Shown here piece after piece: positions 33,691 to 41,778 of a stretch of DNA of 64,000 bases. The DNA is taken from the NCBI GenBank assembly GCA_016720835.1, contig JADKJW010000009.1:158263-222262 (forward strand), in the 5' to 3' direction. The number at the start of each line of letters is the position of its first letter. Within the stretch, counting starts at the first letter, position 1. The position numbers and the translations under genes are program-made. The notes beneath the pieces were generated by a model, which was not told where the DNA came from, ran no database searches, and saw only the letters and a list, made by a program, of their open reading frames with translations. The stretch is from Ignavibacteria bacterium. Its GTDB lineage: Bacteria > Bacteroidota > Ignavibacteria > SZUA-365.

Positions 33691-34118
33691 TTGGGTGGCA
33701 GCACGTCCAGGCCGGTGTTCACCGCGCTCGCTGCCAGGGGACGGTCGAAGGTGATCATCGTCACCGCGCTGCCCAGCATTTCGCTGAACGCGAGCGCGGA
33801 GGCGAGCTGCACACTGTCGTAGCCGCGCAGGTGATGGTCCCACGCGAGCGAGGCGGCACGGGTGACGAGCGCTTCGCTGAGTGGCAGCCGCAGGAGGTCC
33901 GCCCATTCGCGCGAGAAACGGCGCAGCGCGGACTGCGCGGCCGCTTTCGGGATGATGCGGACCCGTACCGCTTTCGCGATCGCGGCGGCGACTTCGGCTC
34001 TGCTGATGATGCTCGTCCCGGCGGTCTCTGCGCGTGAAAGCGCGTCGCGCACCAGTTCCGATCCTTGCTCCGAGATGTACAGTTTGACGATCGCGCTCGC
34101 ATCGAGATACGCGATCAT
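33687..34118 (-). CDS. vapC: PIN-domain toxin, VapC type
   Basis: A 143-residue PIN nuclease starting MIAYLDASAIVKLYISEQG. The four acidic active-site residues are visible: D6, E42 (SRAEV), D101 (GYDSVQLA) and D125 (TFDRPL). Such toxins cut RNA, often tRNA, when not bound by the antitoxin. The ATG overlaps the vapB stop by four bases (34115-34118), the usual antitoxin-first arrangement. Confidence 0.93.
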   Translation of the reverse strand: MIAYLDASAIVKLYISEQGSELVRDALSRAETAGTSIISRAEVAAAIAKAVRVRIIPKAAAQSALRRFSREWADLLRLPLSEALVTRAASLAWDHHLRGYDSVQLASALAFSEMLGSAVTMITFDRPLAASAVNTGLDVLPPK

Positions 34119-34393
34119 TCCCTGTCCTCGAGCAGCAGTTCCGCGACGGTGCGTGTGCCTCGGCTGCGCGCGACCGGATGCGAGGGAGTGAAGCGTCGAC
34201 CGCTCCACGACGCCTGGCCCGACGCGCTGATGATGCGAAGGCGATCTTCGAACGAATCGCCGGTGATGACGATGCGCGCGATCGGAGTTCCCCGCTCCGT
34301 GATGACGACGCGACGGCCGTCCTTCGCAAGCTGCAGATAATGACTGAGATGCGTCTTCAATTCCCTGATGCTCACCACGATGTCCTCTTCCAC
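34115..34393 (-). CDS. vapB: Phd/VapB-family antitoxin
   Basis: A 92-residue antitoxin. The N-terminal part (VVSIRELKTHLSHYLQLAKD, then GRRVVITERGTPIARIV) is the Phd/YefM-type DNA-binding fold, and the disordered C-terminal tail (TRTVAELLLEDRE) would wrap the toxin. The start is GTG at 34393 with GAAAGGAA upstream; an internal GTG at 34378 is less well placed. A palindrome over the promoter 26 bases upstream is the likely autoregulatory operator. Confidence 0.92.
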   Translation of the reverse strand: MEEDIVVSIRELKTHLSHYLQLAKDGRRVVITERGTPIARIVITGDSFEDRLRIISASGQASWSGRRFTPSHPVARSRGTRTVAELLLEDRE

Positions 34394-34418
34394 GCTGTGT
34401 TCCTTTCGTTCACATCAA

Positions 34419-34456
34419 TGCGACTACAAACTACGGTATTGTAGTCGCAGTGTCAA
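34419..34456 (-). promoter_or_regulatory. vapBC promoter with overlapping operator
   Basis: On the minus strand TTGACA (34451-34456) and TAGTTT (34428-34433) are 17 bases apart. A perfect inverted repeat with 11-base arms (TGCGACTACAA and TTGTAGTCGCA, nine-base spacer) at 34419-34449 covers the -10 and the spacer. It ends 26 bases before the vapB start, as expected for autorepression. Confidence 0.75.
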
Positions 34457-34478
34457 GCGGGAGACACGCTGCTGGGGC

Positions 34479-34940
34479 TCAGAGCGCATCGTCTTTCGGC
34501 CACTTCACGTGTCTCCCGGTAAACCAGTACATCGCAGCGAAGAAAAAAAGCGCTCCGACGATCGACGAGATGATATCGCTTTCGGAGGATGTGGGCGTGT
34601 GTCCCGGGAGGAAGCGCTTCTGCAGATAGGTGATCGTTCCGAAGAGCACACTCCCGACGATGCTCGAGAGCCACACCGCTCTGCGGCTCTGCACCGTGCG
34701 CGTCCGCTCCTCATGAACCGCCGTCAGATACCCGCCCCGCAGGAGAAGGATCACGTACACCCAGACGCCAATGAACCATGGCACGAAGCCGGTGACAAGC
34801 GGATCGACCGCATCGCGCGGGAGCAGAAAATGCGTCGCAAACAACCCGAGAAGGAGAAGTCCGCTCGTGACCCAAAATGCGACGTATCCGGCGCGATAGT
34901 TGACAGCTTTCAGCCGTTCATCCTTGGAGATGTTGAACAT
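34479..34940 (-). CDS. Four-TM membrane protein paired with XRE regulator
   Basis: A 153-residue protein with four hydrophobic segments: YVAFWVTSGLLLLGLFATHF, FVPWFIGVWVYVILLLRGGY, AVWLSSIVGSVLFGTITYL and IISSIVGALFFFAAMYWFTG. No enzymatic motif is visible. It follows the XRE gene by four bases. Small XRE regulators with an adjacent four-TM protein form a recurrent but poorly understood pair. Function unknown. Confidence 0.8.
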   Translation of the reverse strand: MFNISKDERLKAVNYRAGYVAFWVTSGLLLLGLFATHFLLPRDAVDPLVTGFVPWFIGVWVYVILLLRGGYLTAVHEERTRTVQSRRAVWLSSIVGSVLFGTITYLQKRFLPGHTPTSSESDIISSIVGALFFFAAMYWFTGRHVKWPKDDAL

Positions 34941-34944
34941 GGCG

Positions 34945-35166
34945 TTACCCCTCCGTTTCCTTGAGATAAAACAGTGCTTCGACCGTCGTGTGCAACGCCC
35001 GCGCCAGCCGCAGCGCGAGGAACGTTGAAGGACAGAAGGTCCCGTTCTCGATGTAGTTGATCGTCTGCCGGCTGACTTCCACCAGTTCCGCCAGCTGCGC
35101 CTGCGTCATCCCCTGCAGCGTGCGCAGTTCGCGAAGTCTCGATCCTATGAGCGCGTCTTCATTCAT
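34945..35166 (-). CDS. XRE-family transcriptional regulator
   Basis: A 73-residue single-domain Cro/CI-type repressor. The HTH is RLRELRTLQGMTQAQLAELV with SRQTINYIENG, and LARALHTTVEALFYLKETEG is the usual ending. ATG at 35166 is chosen because a clear promoter has its -10 at 35174-35179, excluding the in-frame ATG at 35178. The predicted transcript leader is only a few bases. It heads a two-gene unit with the membrane protein. Confidence 0.9.
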   Translation of the reverse strand: MNEDALIGSRLRELRTLQGMTQAQLAELVEVSRQTINYIENGTFCPSTFLALRLARALHTTVEALFYLKETEG

Positions 35167-35173
35167 TTCCCGA

Positions 35174-35214
35174 AACATACTACACGTTTCGAGCAATGTC
35201 AAGTGTGCTTGACA
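35174..35214 (-). promoter_or_regulatory. Promoter and palindrome upstream of the XRE gene
   Basis: On the minus strand TTGACA (35197-35202) and TATGTT (35174-35179) are separated by exactly 17 bases. A perfect palindrome with seven-base arms (TGTCAAG and CTTGACA, four-base spacer) at 35197-35214 overlaps the -35 box. It could be the operator of the XRE protein. Confidence 0.7.
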
Positions 35215-35215
35215 T

Positions 35216-35362
35216 GCGCCGACACGGAGACACGGAGATGCGGAGATGCGGGGGAGGTCCGCGTGCCTGGGTTGTCAGTCCGAGCGAAGTCGAGGACGGG
35301 GACGCGGGGAAACGGAGACACGGAGACACGGAGACGCGGAGATGCGGAGATGCGGCACGACG
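35216..35362. repeat. Octamer arrays flanking a dispersed 26-bp element
   Basis: Eight-base units of the ACACGGAG and ATGCGGAG type repeat at about 35218-35252 and again at 35312-35355. Between them at 35272-35297 is a 26-bp element containing GTCAGTCCGAGCGAAGTCGA that recurs twice near 37.9 kb. The rest of the gap to 35481 shows nothing. Confidence 0.65.
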
Positions 35363-35481
35363 CTTTCCCATGGCTGACGCCATGGGATGGAGAATGCCGT
35401 CCGCCTCCGCCGGACTGAATCAAGCGCTGTCATGCGCCACACCCACCTGGCCGAAGGTCCGGTGTGGGTCTCATCACCCTG

Positions 35482-35521
35482 CACCCTTCAACCTTCAACC
35501 TTCAACCTTCAACCTTCACCC
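35482..35521. repeat. Heptamer array overlapping a gene end
   Basis: About five copies of the seven-base unit AACCTTC. The last five residues (V-K-V-E-G) and the TGA of the minus-strand gene ending at 35502 are encoded inside the array. Confidence 0.85.
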
Positions 35522-35747
35522 TTGCCCGGAGCAATCCTCCGACCCACTGCCCTCCGAAGAAGACCGCCACAAATACGGGAAGCGTGGCGAGACGGAAGTC
35601 CAGGCCCATCGCGTACCGGAGGCCGATTGCCAGCGGCACCGGCGTGTGTATCGCGACAAACCACATCGGGGAGAACTTCCGCAGTCCGGCACGCCAGTAG
35701 CCGAAGGGAAGGTTCAGGAGGAAGATCAGAATGGATGCGACGACCAT
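35502..35747 (-). CDS. Small two-TM membrane protein
   Basis: An 81-residue protein with MVVASILIFLLNLPFGYWRA, then a loop KFSPMWFVAIHTPVPLAIGL and a second hydrophobic helix (ATLPVFVAVFFGGQWVGGLL). I have no family name for it, but the conserved-looking PFGYWRAGLRKFS stretch suggests a real protein. The ATG has no ribosome site. An ATG at 35803, one base after the methyltransferase stop, opens MTGATLLASIRRQQPRFA in a different frame that would read naturally into this protein, so a frameshift is possible. Confidence 0.65.
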   Translation of the reverse strand: MVVASILIFLLNLPFGYWRAGLRKFSPMWFVAIHTPVPLAIGLRYAMGLDFRLATLPVFVAVFFGGQWVGGLLRARVKVEG

Positions 35748-35804
35748 GGCGCGAAGCGGGGCTGCTGCCGGCGGATGCTGGCGAGGAGTGTGGCGCCTGT
35801 CATG

Positions 35805-36587
35805 TCAGCCAGGCTTTCGGACGAGGAACAGATACTGATTCAAGCTGAAAAAATACTCGTCCTGCGCCGCGAGGCGCGCCAGATCGGCCACCCAGGCGTC
35901 GACTTCCTTCTGCGTAATACCGTTGCTGCCGATAACCGCAGCTCCGATCAGCGAGGTGACAGCCTGCACGTACGGATCGATTTCGGTGCAGAACATGGCG
36001 ATACTCTCCACATGATCCTGCAGGAAGCCCGCATGATGCAGGCGAGGACGCAGGGTGCGTGCAAAATATGGATCGTCGAACTTCCCTTTCCATGCGGAGA
36101 TGATGCTGTTCATGCGCGCGCTGTCGGAGGCATGCCAGACGAGGGAATCCCATTCGAAATCCATGACCAGCGCCCTGCCGCCCGGTCGCAGCACACGGTA
36201 GAGTTCATGGAGGGCCGCGCCGATATCGACCACATATCCGTAGACGTTGGAAGCGAGTCCGACATCGAAGCCAGCGTCAGGGAAAGGAAGCGCAGTCGCC
36301 TCCGCGATCTGTAACGATACCCAGGGATACGGCGCGCAACGGGCTGTGGCCAGGGCGAACATGCTTGCGCTTGCATCGATCCCCGCGACACTGCCGCCGG
36401 GACCGACCATCTCTGCGATTTCTGAAGTGAAAAGTCCCGGACCAAAACCGATGTCAAGGCCATGTTCCCCGGTCCGGGGGGCAAGAATTTCAAGTGCCCG
36501 CTTCCGACGTGCGATGACCTTGTGTGACGTATAGAGCGTTTCAAAGCGGTGTGCCGCTTCTCCACCGGAAAACAGATCCGAACTCAT
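35805..36587 (-). CDS. SAM-dependent class I methyltransferase
   Basis: A 260-residue methyltransferase of the UbiE/Methyltransf_11 type. Motif I is GLDIGFGPGLFTSE, motif II has VAGIDASASM, the post-II region is AEATALPFPDAGFDVGLAS, and LYRVLRPGGRALVMDFEWDS is motif III. Substrate is unknown. Its stop is one base from a possible start of the small downstream membrane protein. Confidence 0.9.
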   Translation of the reverse strand: MSSDLFSGGEAAHRFETLYTSHKVIARRKRALEILAPRTGEHGLDIGFGPGLFTSEIAEMVGPGGSVAGIDASASMFALATARCAPYPWVSLQIAEATALPFPDAGFDVGLASNVYGYVVDIGAALHELYRVLRPGGRALVMDFEWDSLVWHASDSARMNSIISAWKGKFDDPYFARTLRPRLHHAGFLQDHVESIAMFCTEIDPYVQAVTSLIGAAVIGSNGITQKEVDAWVADLARLAAQDEYFFSLNQYLFLVRKPG

Positions 36588-36757
36588 GCAGGGTACCTCG
36601 AAGCGAAGGACGAATGAAGATTGCCTTACTCATACAAAACACACAATCGACGCAAATCGCTCCAAATATACAACTCGTTTGATGACAATGTATAAGGCCA
36701 AACCGCTTCGAGTATTTTCACGTGGAATGCATCCAGCTATCCGAATCCTTCATCGAA

Positions 36758-37816
36758 TCATCCATTCCCCCGTTCTGTTTCCAGGAGCCGAAGTTTTCTC
36801 CAGAGGCCGCCGCCGTACCCGCCGAGACCGCCATCGGCATTGATGACGCGGTGGCAGGGAATCAGAATGGCGATGCGGTTGAGTCCATTGGCATGCCCCA
36901 CCGCACGGGCGGCTCCGGGGATGCCGAGCGATGCCGCCAGTGCGGCGTAGGTCCGCGTCTCTCCGAAGGGAATGCGCAGGAGACCCTCCCAGACCTTGCG
37001 CTGAAAGTCCGTTCCGGGGTACTCGATCGGCACGTCGAAGCTCTCCCGCCGCCCGTCGAAATATTCGGACAGTTCCATCCTCAGTTGTTCGAACAGCGGA
37101 CTCTCGCCCGGCAGCAGCGGCATGCGGAAGCGGCGCTTGAGCGTTTCGAGCTGGGCCTCGAGCATTCTGCGGTCGGTGAATTCGAGCATGCACAGCGCCT
37201 CCTCCGTTGCCGCCGCGGCCATGGGTCCCAGCGGAGTGTCTATCCACGCGAGGCGGATGAAGTCACTGTCGCGCGCGGCGCCCGGCGGCAGCTCGGCCGC
37301 CTTGGCGAACGCCTCGCGGAAGCCCGAGTGCGATTCCCAGCCCGAGCCGTACACCGCGTCGTCGATGCGCTCACCGTTGCGGATCGCAGTGAAGGCATTC
37401 CCCAGCCGGCGCGCCCGGCAGTACGCCTGGAAGGTCATGCCATGGGACTTTTGAAAGTGTCTCCGCACGGCCGCGGGGTCAAGCCCCTCCTCCCGCAACT
37501 CCGCATCGCGAATACGCCGCGACGGATCGGCCTCCACCCTCTCGACGAGACGCGCGACCCATTCCGGTTCTCGCTGTCCGTCCTGCAGCGGATGGCAGCG
37601 CCTGCAGGGCCGGAAGCCCGCGAACAGCGCTTCCCGCGCAGTCGCATAGAACTCCACATGCTCCTCCTTCGGCTTCTTCGCCGGACAGGAGGGGCGGCAA
37701 AAAATCATGGTGGTCGTGATGCCTGCGAAGAAGAGGCCGTCGAAGGATCTGTCGCGATCCATCAGTGCGCGCAGCATGTCGCCGCGATCGGTCGGGAGAG
37801 CGTGTTGAGTATTCAT
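36758..37816 (-). CDS. ada: Bifunctional DNA repair/regulatory protein Ada
   Basis: A 352-residue fusion. The N-terminal Ada zinc domain has C40, C44, C71 and C74, C40 being the phosphotriester methyl acceptor. An AraC-type HTH follows (about 90-185). The C-terminal Ogt-type domain (FQRKVWEGLLRIPFGETRTY) carries the O6-alkylguanine acceptor C321 in PCHRV. Methylation of the N-terminal cysteine converts Ada into an activator of its own gene in known systems. No alkB or alkA is adjacent. Confidence 0.95.
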   Translation of the reverse strand: MNTQHALPTDRGDMLRALMDRDRSFDGLFFAGITTTMIFCRPSCPAKKPKEEHVEFYATAREALFAGFRPCRRCHPLQDGQREPEWVARLVERVEADPSRRIRDAELREEGLDPAAVRRHFQKSHGMTFQAYCRARRLGNAFTAIRNGERIDDAVYGSGWESHSGFREAFAKAAELPPGAARDSDFIRLAWIDTPLGPMAAAATEEALCMLEFTDRRMLEAQLETLKRRFRMPLLPGESPLFEQLRMELSEYFDGRRESFDVPIEYPGTDFQRKVWEGLLRIPFGETRTYAALAASLGIPGAARAVGHANGLNRIAILIPCHRVINADGGLGGYGGGLWRKLRLLETERGNG

Positions 37817-37877
37817 GGAGCAAAGATACCGGATGCAGGCGTCGGAGTTCCACCGGGAAATGAGCGGTGAATTTCAA

Positions 37878-38002
37878 GGGACGCGGAGATGCAGGGACGT
37901 CTGCCTGCCCGGATTGTCAGTCCGAGCGAAGTCGAGGACGGGGACGCGGAGATGCAGGGACGTCTGCCTGCCCGGATTGTCAGTCCGAGCGAAGTCGAGG
38001 AC
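37878..38002. repeat. Two direct copies of a 62-bp repeat
   Basis: Two almost identical 62-base units start at 37878 and 37941. Each contains GACGCGGAGATGCAGGGACG and the dispersed GTCAGTCCGAGCGAAGTCGA element also present at 35272-35297. The block lies between ada and the S46 gene. Confidence 0.85.
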
Positions 38003-38040
38003 GAGGACGGGGACACGGGGTGAAACGGGAATGCGATGGC

Positions 38041-38082
38041 ATGAAAAAGCGGAACGGCCCGGAACACATCCCGGGCCGTTCC
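38041..38082 (-). terminator. Terminator of the S46 peptidase gene
   Basis: Perfect 12-base arms (GGAACGGCCCGG at 38051-38062, CCGGGCCGTTCC at 38071-38082) with an eight-base loop. On the minus strand the stem is followed by GCTTTTTCAT, an intrinsic terminator about 60 bases after the S46 stop. Confidence 0.8.
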
Positions 38083-38110
38083 TTGTCTCGCAGGTGATTC
38101 CGGATTCTTC

Positions 38111-38140
38111 AATCCGAAATCGACAATCCGAAATCCGAAC
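38111..38140. repeat. Short heptamer array at the S46 stop
   Basis: Units AATCCGA, AATCGAC, AATCCGA and AATCCGA end three bases from the minus-strand TAA at 38143-38145. The array is nearly the same as the one at the vapC stop, and like it lies beside a GC-rich palindrome. Confidence 0.7.
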
Positions 38141-38142
38141 TG

Positions 38143-40338
38143 TTACTTGATTCCGCCGTTGACGAGTTCATCGGCGAGACGCCTGGCGCCGTAGATGTTG
38201 CGCGCGGCTTCGAGCATGCCGCTCGAATGCACGGAGACGGTGCGGTTGTTGGCGTCTTCGGCGAAGATGTAGTCGCCGGGGAGGCTCTCGATGTTACCGT
38301 CGAACACGAGTCCCACGACTTCCTTGTTCTTGTTGATCATCGGGCTGCCGGAGTTGCCGCCGATGATGTCGTTGGTGGCGATGAAGTTCATGGGCACGGA
38401 CATGTTGAATTCCGGCGGGTGCTTCACCCAGCGCTGCGGAAGATCCCAGTCCTTCTCGCCCTTGAACGAGTAGTAGCGGTCGTACAGCCCGAAGAAGGTG
38501 GTGTGCACGGGAGCCTTGGTGCCGTTGTACTCGTAGCCCTTCACGACGCCGTCCGCGATGCGCAGCGTGAACGTGGCATCCGGAGGAATGGTGGTGCCGT
38601 AGGTGTCGAAGAGCGCGCGGCCGAGCAGCGTGTTGTTGACCTGATCGCCGGCGCGCACGTCGTCGGAGACCTTCTGCGCCTTGTCGAAGCGGGGCTGCGC
38701 CATGCGCGCCATCACGACGAAGGGATCCTGCGAGGCATTGATCGCTTCGACGCCACCGGAGACCAGCGCGACAACAGCCATGGAATCCTTGAGCATGGTC
38801 TGTCCGAGCAAACGCATTGCGGCCTGGCGCGCATCGCTCGATCCGGCGAAGGCGACCTTCACGATCGGATCGTCGGCGCCGAGCGTGCGGCGCATGGTTT
38901 CGAGCTGCTTGACCAGTGTCAATTCTTCCATGTCGTTGTCGCCCCTCACCGGCTTCTTCATCGAACGGACCGTCAGTTCGAGCGATTTTTCCTGATAGGG
39001 ACGGGCGCGATCGGCATCGGCCTTGCCCAGCTCGGCTGTGTACTTCGCGAGACCGGCCGCCTTGCTGAAATAGGCGGACGTGCCCATCGAACCCATGCCC
39101 GTGAAGCGGAGCGCGATGAGGTCGTTCGCCACCGTGCGCACCTTCGCGCGGGAGGCGGCGATCTCGTCCCAGATGTGCCCGTACCTGGCCTTCAAGTCGG
39201 AGCGCTTCTCGACGTCGGCGCGGAACTGGCGGTCGAAATCGCGGCGGCGCTGCATGAGCACGTCGTTGCGGAGGCCGGACAGCATGCCATTGTACGCCTT
39301 CTGGCTGTTGGCGATGCCGAAGATCTCGTTGATCATTTCTTCGCGCTTTTCGGGATGGCGGTCAGCGTATGCCCTGAGGATGTCCACGCGGTCGTTGAGC
39401 ATGCCGGAGATCATGGGATACTGGATGTCGCGGTTGAACTCGAGCTGCGCAGCGGTGTTCAAACGGCTCGTGCGGCCGGGATTGCCGACGACGAAGGTGG
39501 CTTCGCCTTCGCCCGCGCCGTCCTTGCTCCACTTGTAGAAATGCTGCGTCTTGAGCGGCTTCCCTTCGGCGTCGTACACGCGGAAGAAGGAGCAGTCGAG
39601 ATCGTAGCGCGGATAGGTGAAGTTGTCGTAATCGCCGCCGAAGTAGCCCATCTGCAGTTCGGGCGCGAAGACGAGGCGCACGTCGTCGTACTTCTTGAAG
39701 ACGTAAATCGAGTACTTGCCGCCGTTGTACAGCGTCACGAATTCCGCGTGCAGCTTGCCTTCGCTGGGCACCTTCGCGATGAGCAGCTTCCTGACGCTGT
39801 CGCGCGCCGCGATCTTGGCCTTGTCGTCCGACTGCGCATCCATCGCGCCGTTGATCTCGGCGGTCACGTCGCGGATTTCCACGAGTTGATCGACGAAGAG
39901 GTTCGGGACTTTGCGCTCGTCGGCGAGCGTCGGCGCCCAGAAGCCCTTCTCCAGGAGGCCTTCGCCTTCCTTCGACACCTGCTCCACGCTCTCGCGCGCG
40001 CAGTGGTGATTGGTCATGACGAGCCCGTCGGCGCTCACGAAGGACGCCGAGCAGTAGGTGGCGAAACGCAGTGCCGCCATGCGGACGTCGTCGAACCATT
40101 TCTGGTCAGCCTTGAAGCCGTAGGTCGTGTCGAAGTGCCTGACGGGCGGGACGTCGAAGGTCCACATGCGGCCGCCGTCGAAGGGCCCTGCCTTGACGCT
40201 TTCCAGCGCCTTCTTCTGATCGAGTTCATACTTCGAAAGGCCGCTCACACTGGAGCCGGTGCTTCCGCAGCCGACGATGGCGAGGCTCGCGACGGCGACC
40301 AGCACCATGGCAGTGAATTTCGGTAGATGCTTGCGCAT
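38143..40338 (-). CDS. S46-family dipeptidyl peptidase lipoprotein
   Basis: A 731-residue peptidase of the DPP7/DPP11 family, which removes dipeptides from N-termini of peptides in the periplasm. The lipobox is IVGC (C24). The trypsin-like catalytic parts are TNHHC (H111/H112) and GGNSGSPM (S663). YRFPQ-type motifs are absent, but YFGGDYDNFTYPRYDLDCSF and NPGRTSRLNT are typical of the family. ATG at 40338 gives the lipoprotein signal; the frame is open for 29 codons upstream. A paralogue lies at 57254-59428. Terminator and heptamer array follow. Confidence 0.93.
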   Translation of the reverse strand: MRKHLPKFTAMVLVAVASLAIVGCGSTGSSVSGLSKYELDQKKALESVKAGPFDGGRMWTFDVPPVRHFDTTYGFKADQKWFDDVRMAALRFATYCSASFVSADGLVMTNHHCARESVEQVSKEGEGLLEKGFWAPTLADERKVPNLFVDQLVEIRDVTAEINGAMDAQSDDKAKIAARDSVRKLLIAKVPSEGKLHAEFVTLYNGGKYSIYVFKKYDDVRLVFAPELQMGYFGGDYDNFTYPRYDLDCSFFRVYDAEGKPLKTQHFYKWSKDGAGEGEATFVVGNPGRTSRLNTAAQLEFNRDIQYPMISGMLNDRVDILRAYADRHPEKREEMINEIFGIANSQKAYNGMLSGLRNDVLMQRRRDFDRQFRADVEKRSDLKARYGHIWDEIAASRAKVRTVANDLIALRFTGMGSMGTSAYFSKAAGLAKYTAELGKADADRARPYQEKSLELTVRSMKKPVRGDNDMEELTLVKQLETMRRTLGADDPIVKVAFAGSSDARQAAMRLLGQTMLKDSMAVVALVSGGVEAINASQDPFVVMARMAQPRFDKAQKVSDDVRAGDQVNNTLLGRALFDTYGTTIPPDATFTLRIADGVVKGYEYNGTKAPVHTTFFGLYDRYYSFKGEKDWDLPQRWVKHPPEFNMSVPMNFIATNDIIGGNSGSPMINKNKEVVGLVFDGNIESLPGDYIFAEDANNRTVSVHSSGMLEAARNIYGARRLADELVNGGIK

Positions 40339-40543
40339 ACAAATCATCCTGATAGTGGTATGTAAGTGAGAGAAGCTTCGATCGTGCGTGAATCGCTCGG
40401 AATCCGCCCTGGACGGTCTCCGCATCGGACTGAATCGTGCAATATACGGAGAGCCGGTGAGATTGTTTCACGGCGTCGATCCGGCGGCTTGCGGACCGTG
40501 CTTCGCTGGTACAATGTTCGACGTTTGTCTACCGGATTCGGGG

Positions 40544-41761
40544 TCAGCGCACGAAGGCCATCCTGCCGCTCAGCAGTGTGGCACCCGCTGCGAGGCGATA
40601 CACGTACACGCCGCCGACGGGGAGCGAGGATGCGTCGAAGGAAACAGTGTGCGCGCCAGCCTCGTATTCGCCCTCAGCAAGTGTGGCGATTTCTCTTCCG
40701 AGCAGAGAATAGACGCGGAGAGACGCCCGCATTCTCGATGGGAGTGTAAACGTGAACGTGCTGCTATGGCTGAATGGATTCGGGTAGTTCTGTGCCAGCG
40801 TGGGCTTCTCCGGGAGGACAAGCTGGGCGTCGTCCGTACCCGAGATAAGTTCGGAGAGCGGACGGCGCCATACGGCCTTGTACGTCGCTGCAATAAGATA
40901 GTCGCGCGTAATGGTGAGCGATCTCATGACAGGTTCCGTCATATTTCCCGTCACGTTCGTCCAGGTGGCGCCGAAATTGCTGCTGAGAAACACCCCGCCG
41001 GAGTCTGATGCCGTCCCGGCGAACAAATGCGACCCGTGTGCGAGAAGTCTCGGGGTCAGTCTCGATGTGATCCCGCTGTGCGACGGTAGCCAGGAACTTC
41101 CCGTATCTGAAAGGATGAACACGCCGCCTGACGTGCCGGCAAATACCCGGTTTCCGCATACAGCAAATGACAACATATTTGTCGCCGGTCCGCTCAAACC
41201 CGTTTTGATCGATTCCCAACTCCGACCCGAATCGAGCGACCGGTATACGAAGCCCGCCGCACCGATATAGATGACCGAATCGTGCGATGCAATGGTCTGC
41301 CACTGTCTCCATTCCTTCGGGTCCTGCACTCCGGAATCGGAACGTACCCATGAAGCCGCGAAATCGGTGGAACGCCAGAAACCATATCGGTGCGTGCCGG
41401 CGAATAATCCGCGTGCATCCACCATGAAACAGTAGACTTCACCGTGCATCGGTTTGGTGTCCAGTTCGGACCATGTACTTCCATGATCTCCGGATCGGAA
41501 TATCCCGGGGGAGCCGGCATACAACGTGTCGCGCCAGATTACGAGTTGAGAAAAGTACTGTTTAAGCAAGGTATCCGGCGGCAGCCAGGAATTGCCCTGA
41601 TCCGGTGAAACGGAAAATCCGTTGTAGTCGAATAGAAAAATCGAGTCTCCTGCGCCGACCATGGAAGTGGGAGAGCTGCCATAGCTCCGCAGCCATTGGG
41701 AATGAGCAACTTGCAGGCACGTGGAGGCCGCAACAATCGATAGTAAAAGCATCGTTTTCAT
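40544..41761 (-). CDS. Secreted BNR/Asp-box propeller with T9SS tail
   Basis: A 405-residue exported protein. The signal peptide ends AHSQ. Six Asp-box motifs (SPDQGNSW, SGDHGSTW, STDFAASW, SLDSGRSW, LSDTGSSW, SSNFGATW) plus a final AVWRRP blade suggest a seven-bladed propeller. The C-terminus is a T9SS sorting domain (LAQNYPNPF, VYSLLGREIATL, GVYVYRL). GGAG lies seven bases before the ATG. Ligand unknown. Confidence 0.85.
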   Translation of the reverse strand: MKTMLLLSIVAASTCLQVAHSQWLRSYGSSPTSMVGAGDSIFLFDYNGFSVSPDQGNSWLPPDTLLKQYFSQLVIWRDTLYAGSPGIFRSGDHGSTWSELDTKPMHGEVYCFMVDARGLFAGTHRYGFWRSTDFAASWVRSDSGVQDPKEWRQWQTIASHDSVIYIGAAGFVYRSLDSGRSWESIKTGLSGPATNMLSFAVCGNRVFAGTSGGVFILSDTGSSWLPSHSGITSRLTPRLLAHGSHLFAGTASDSGGVFLSSNFGATWTNVTGNMTEPVMRSLTITRDYLIAATYKAVWRRPLSELISGTDDAQLVLPEKPTLAQNYPNPFSHSSTFTFTLPSRMRASLRVYSLLGREIATLAEGEYEAGAHTVSFDASSLPVGGVYVYRLAAGATLLSGRMAFVR

Positions 41762-41778
41762 TGTGCACTCCATGCGGG

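Noticed and set aside
40339..40425. Upstream start for the S46 peptidase
   Set aside because: It would place 29 charged residues before the lipoprotein signal peptide.
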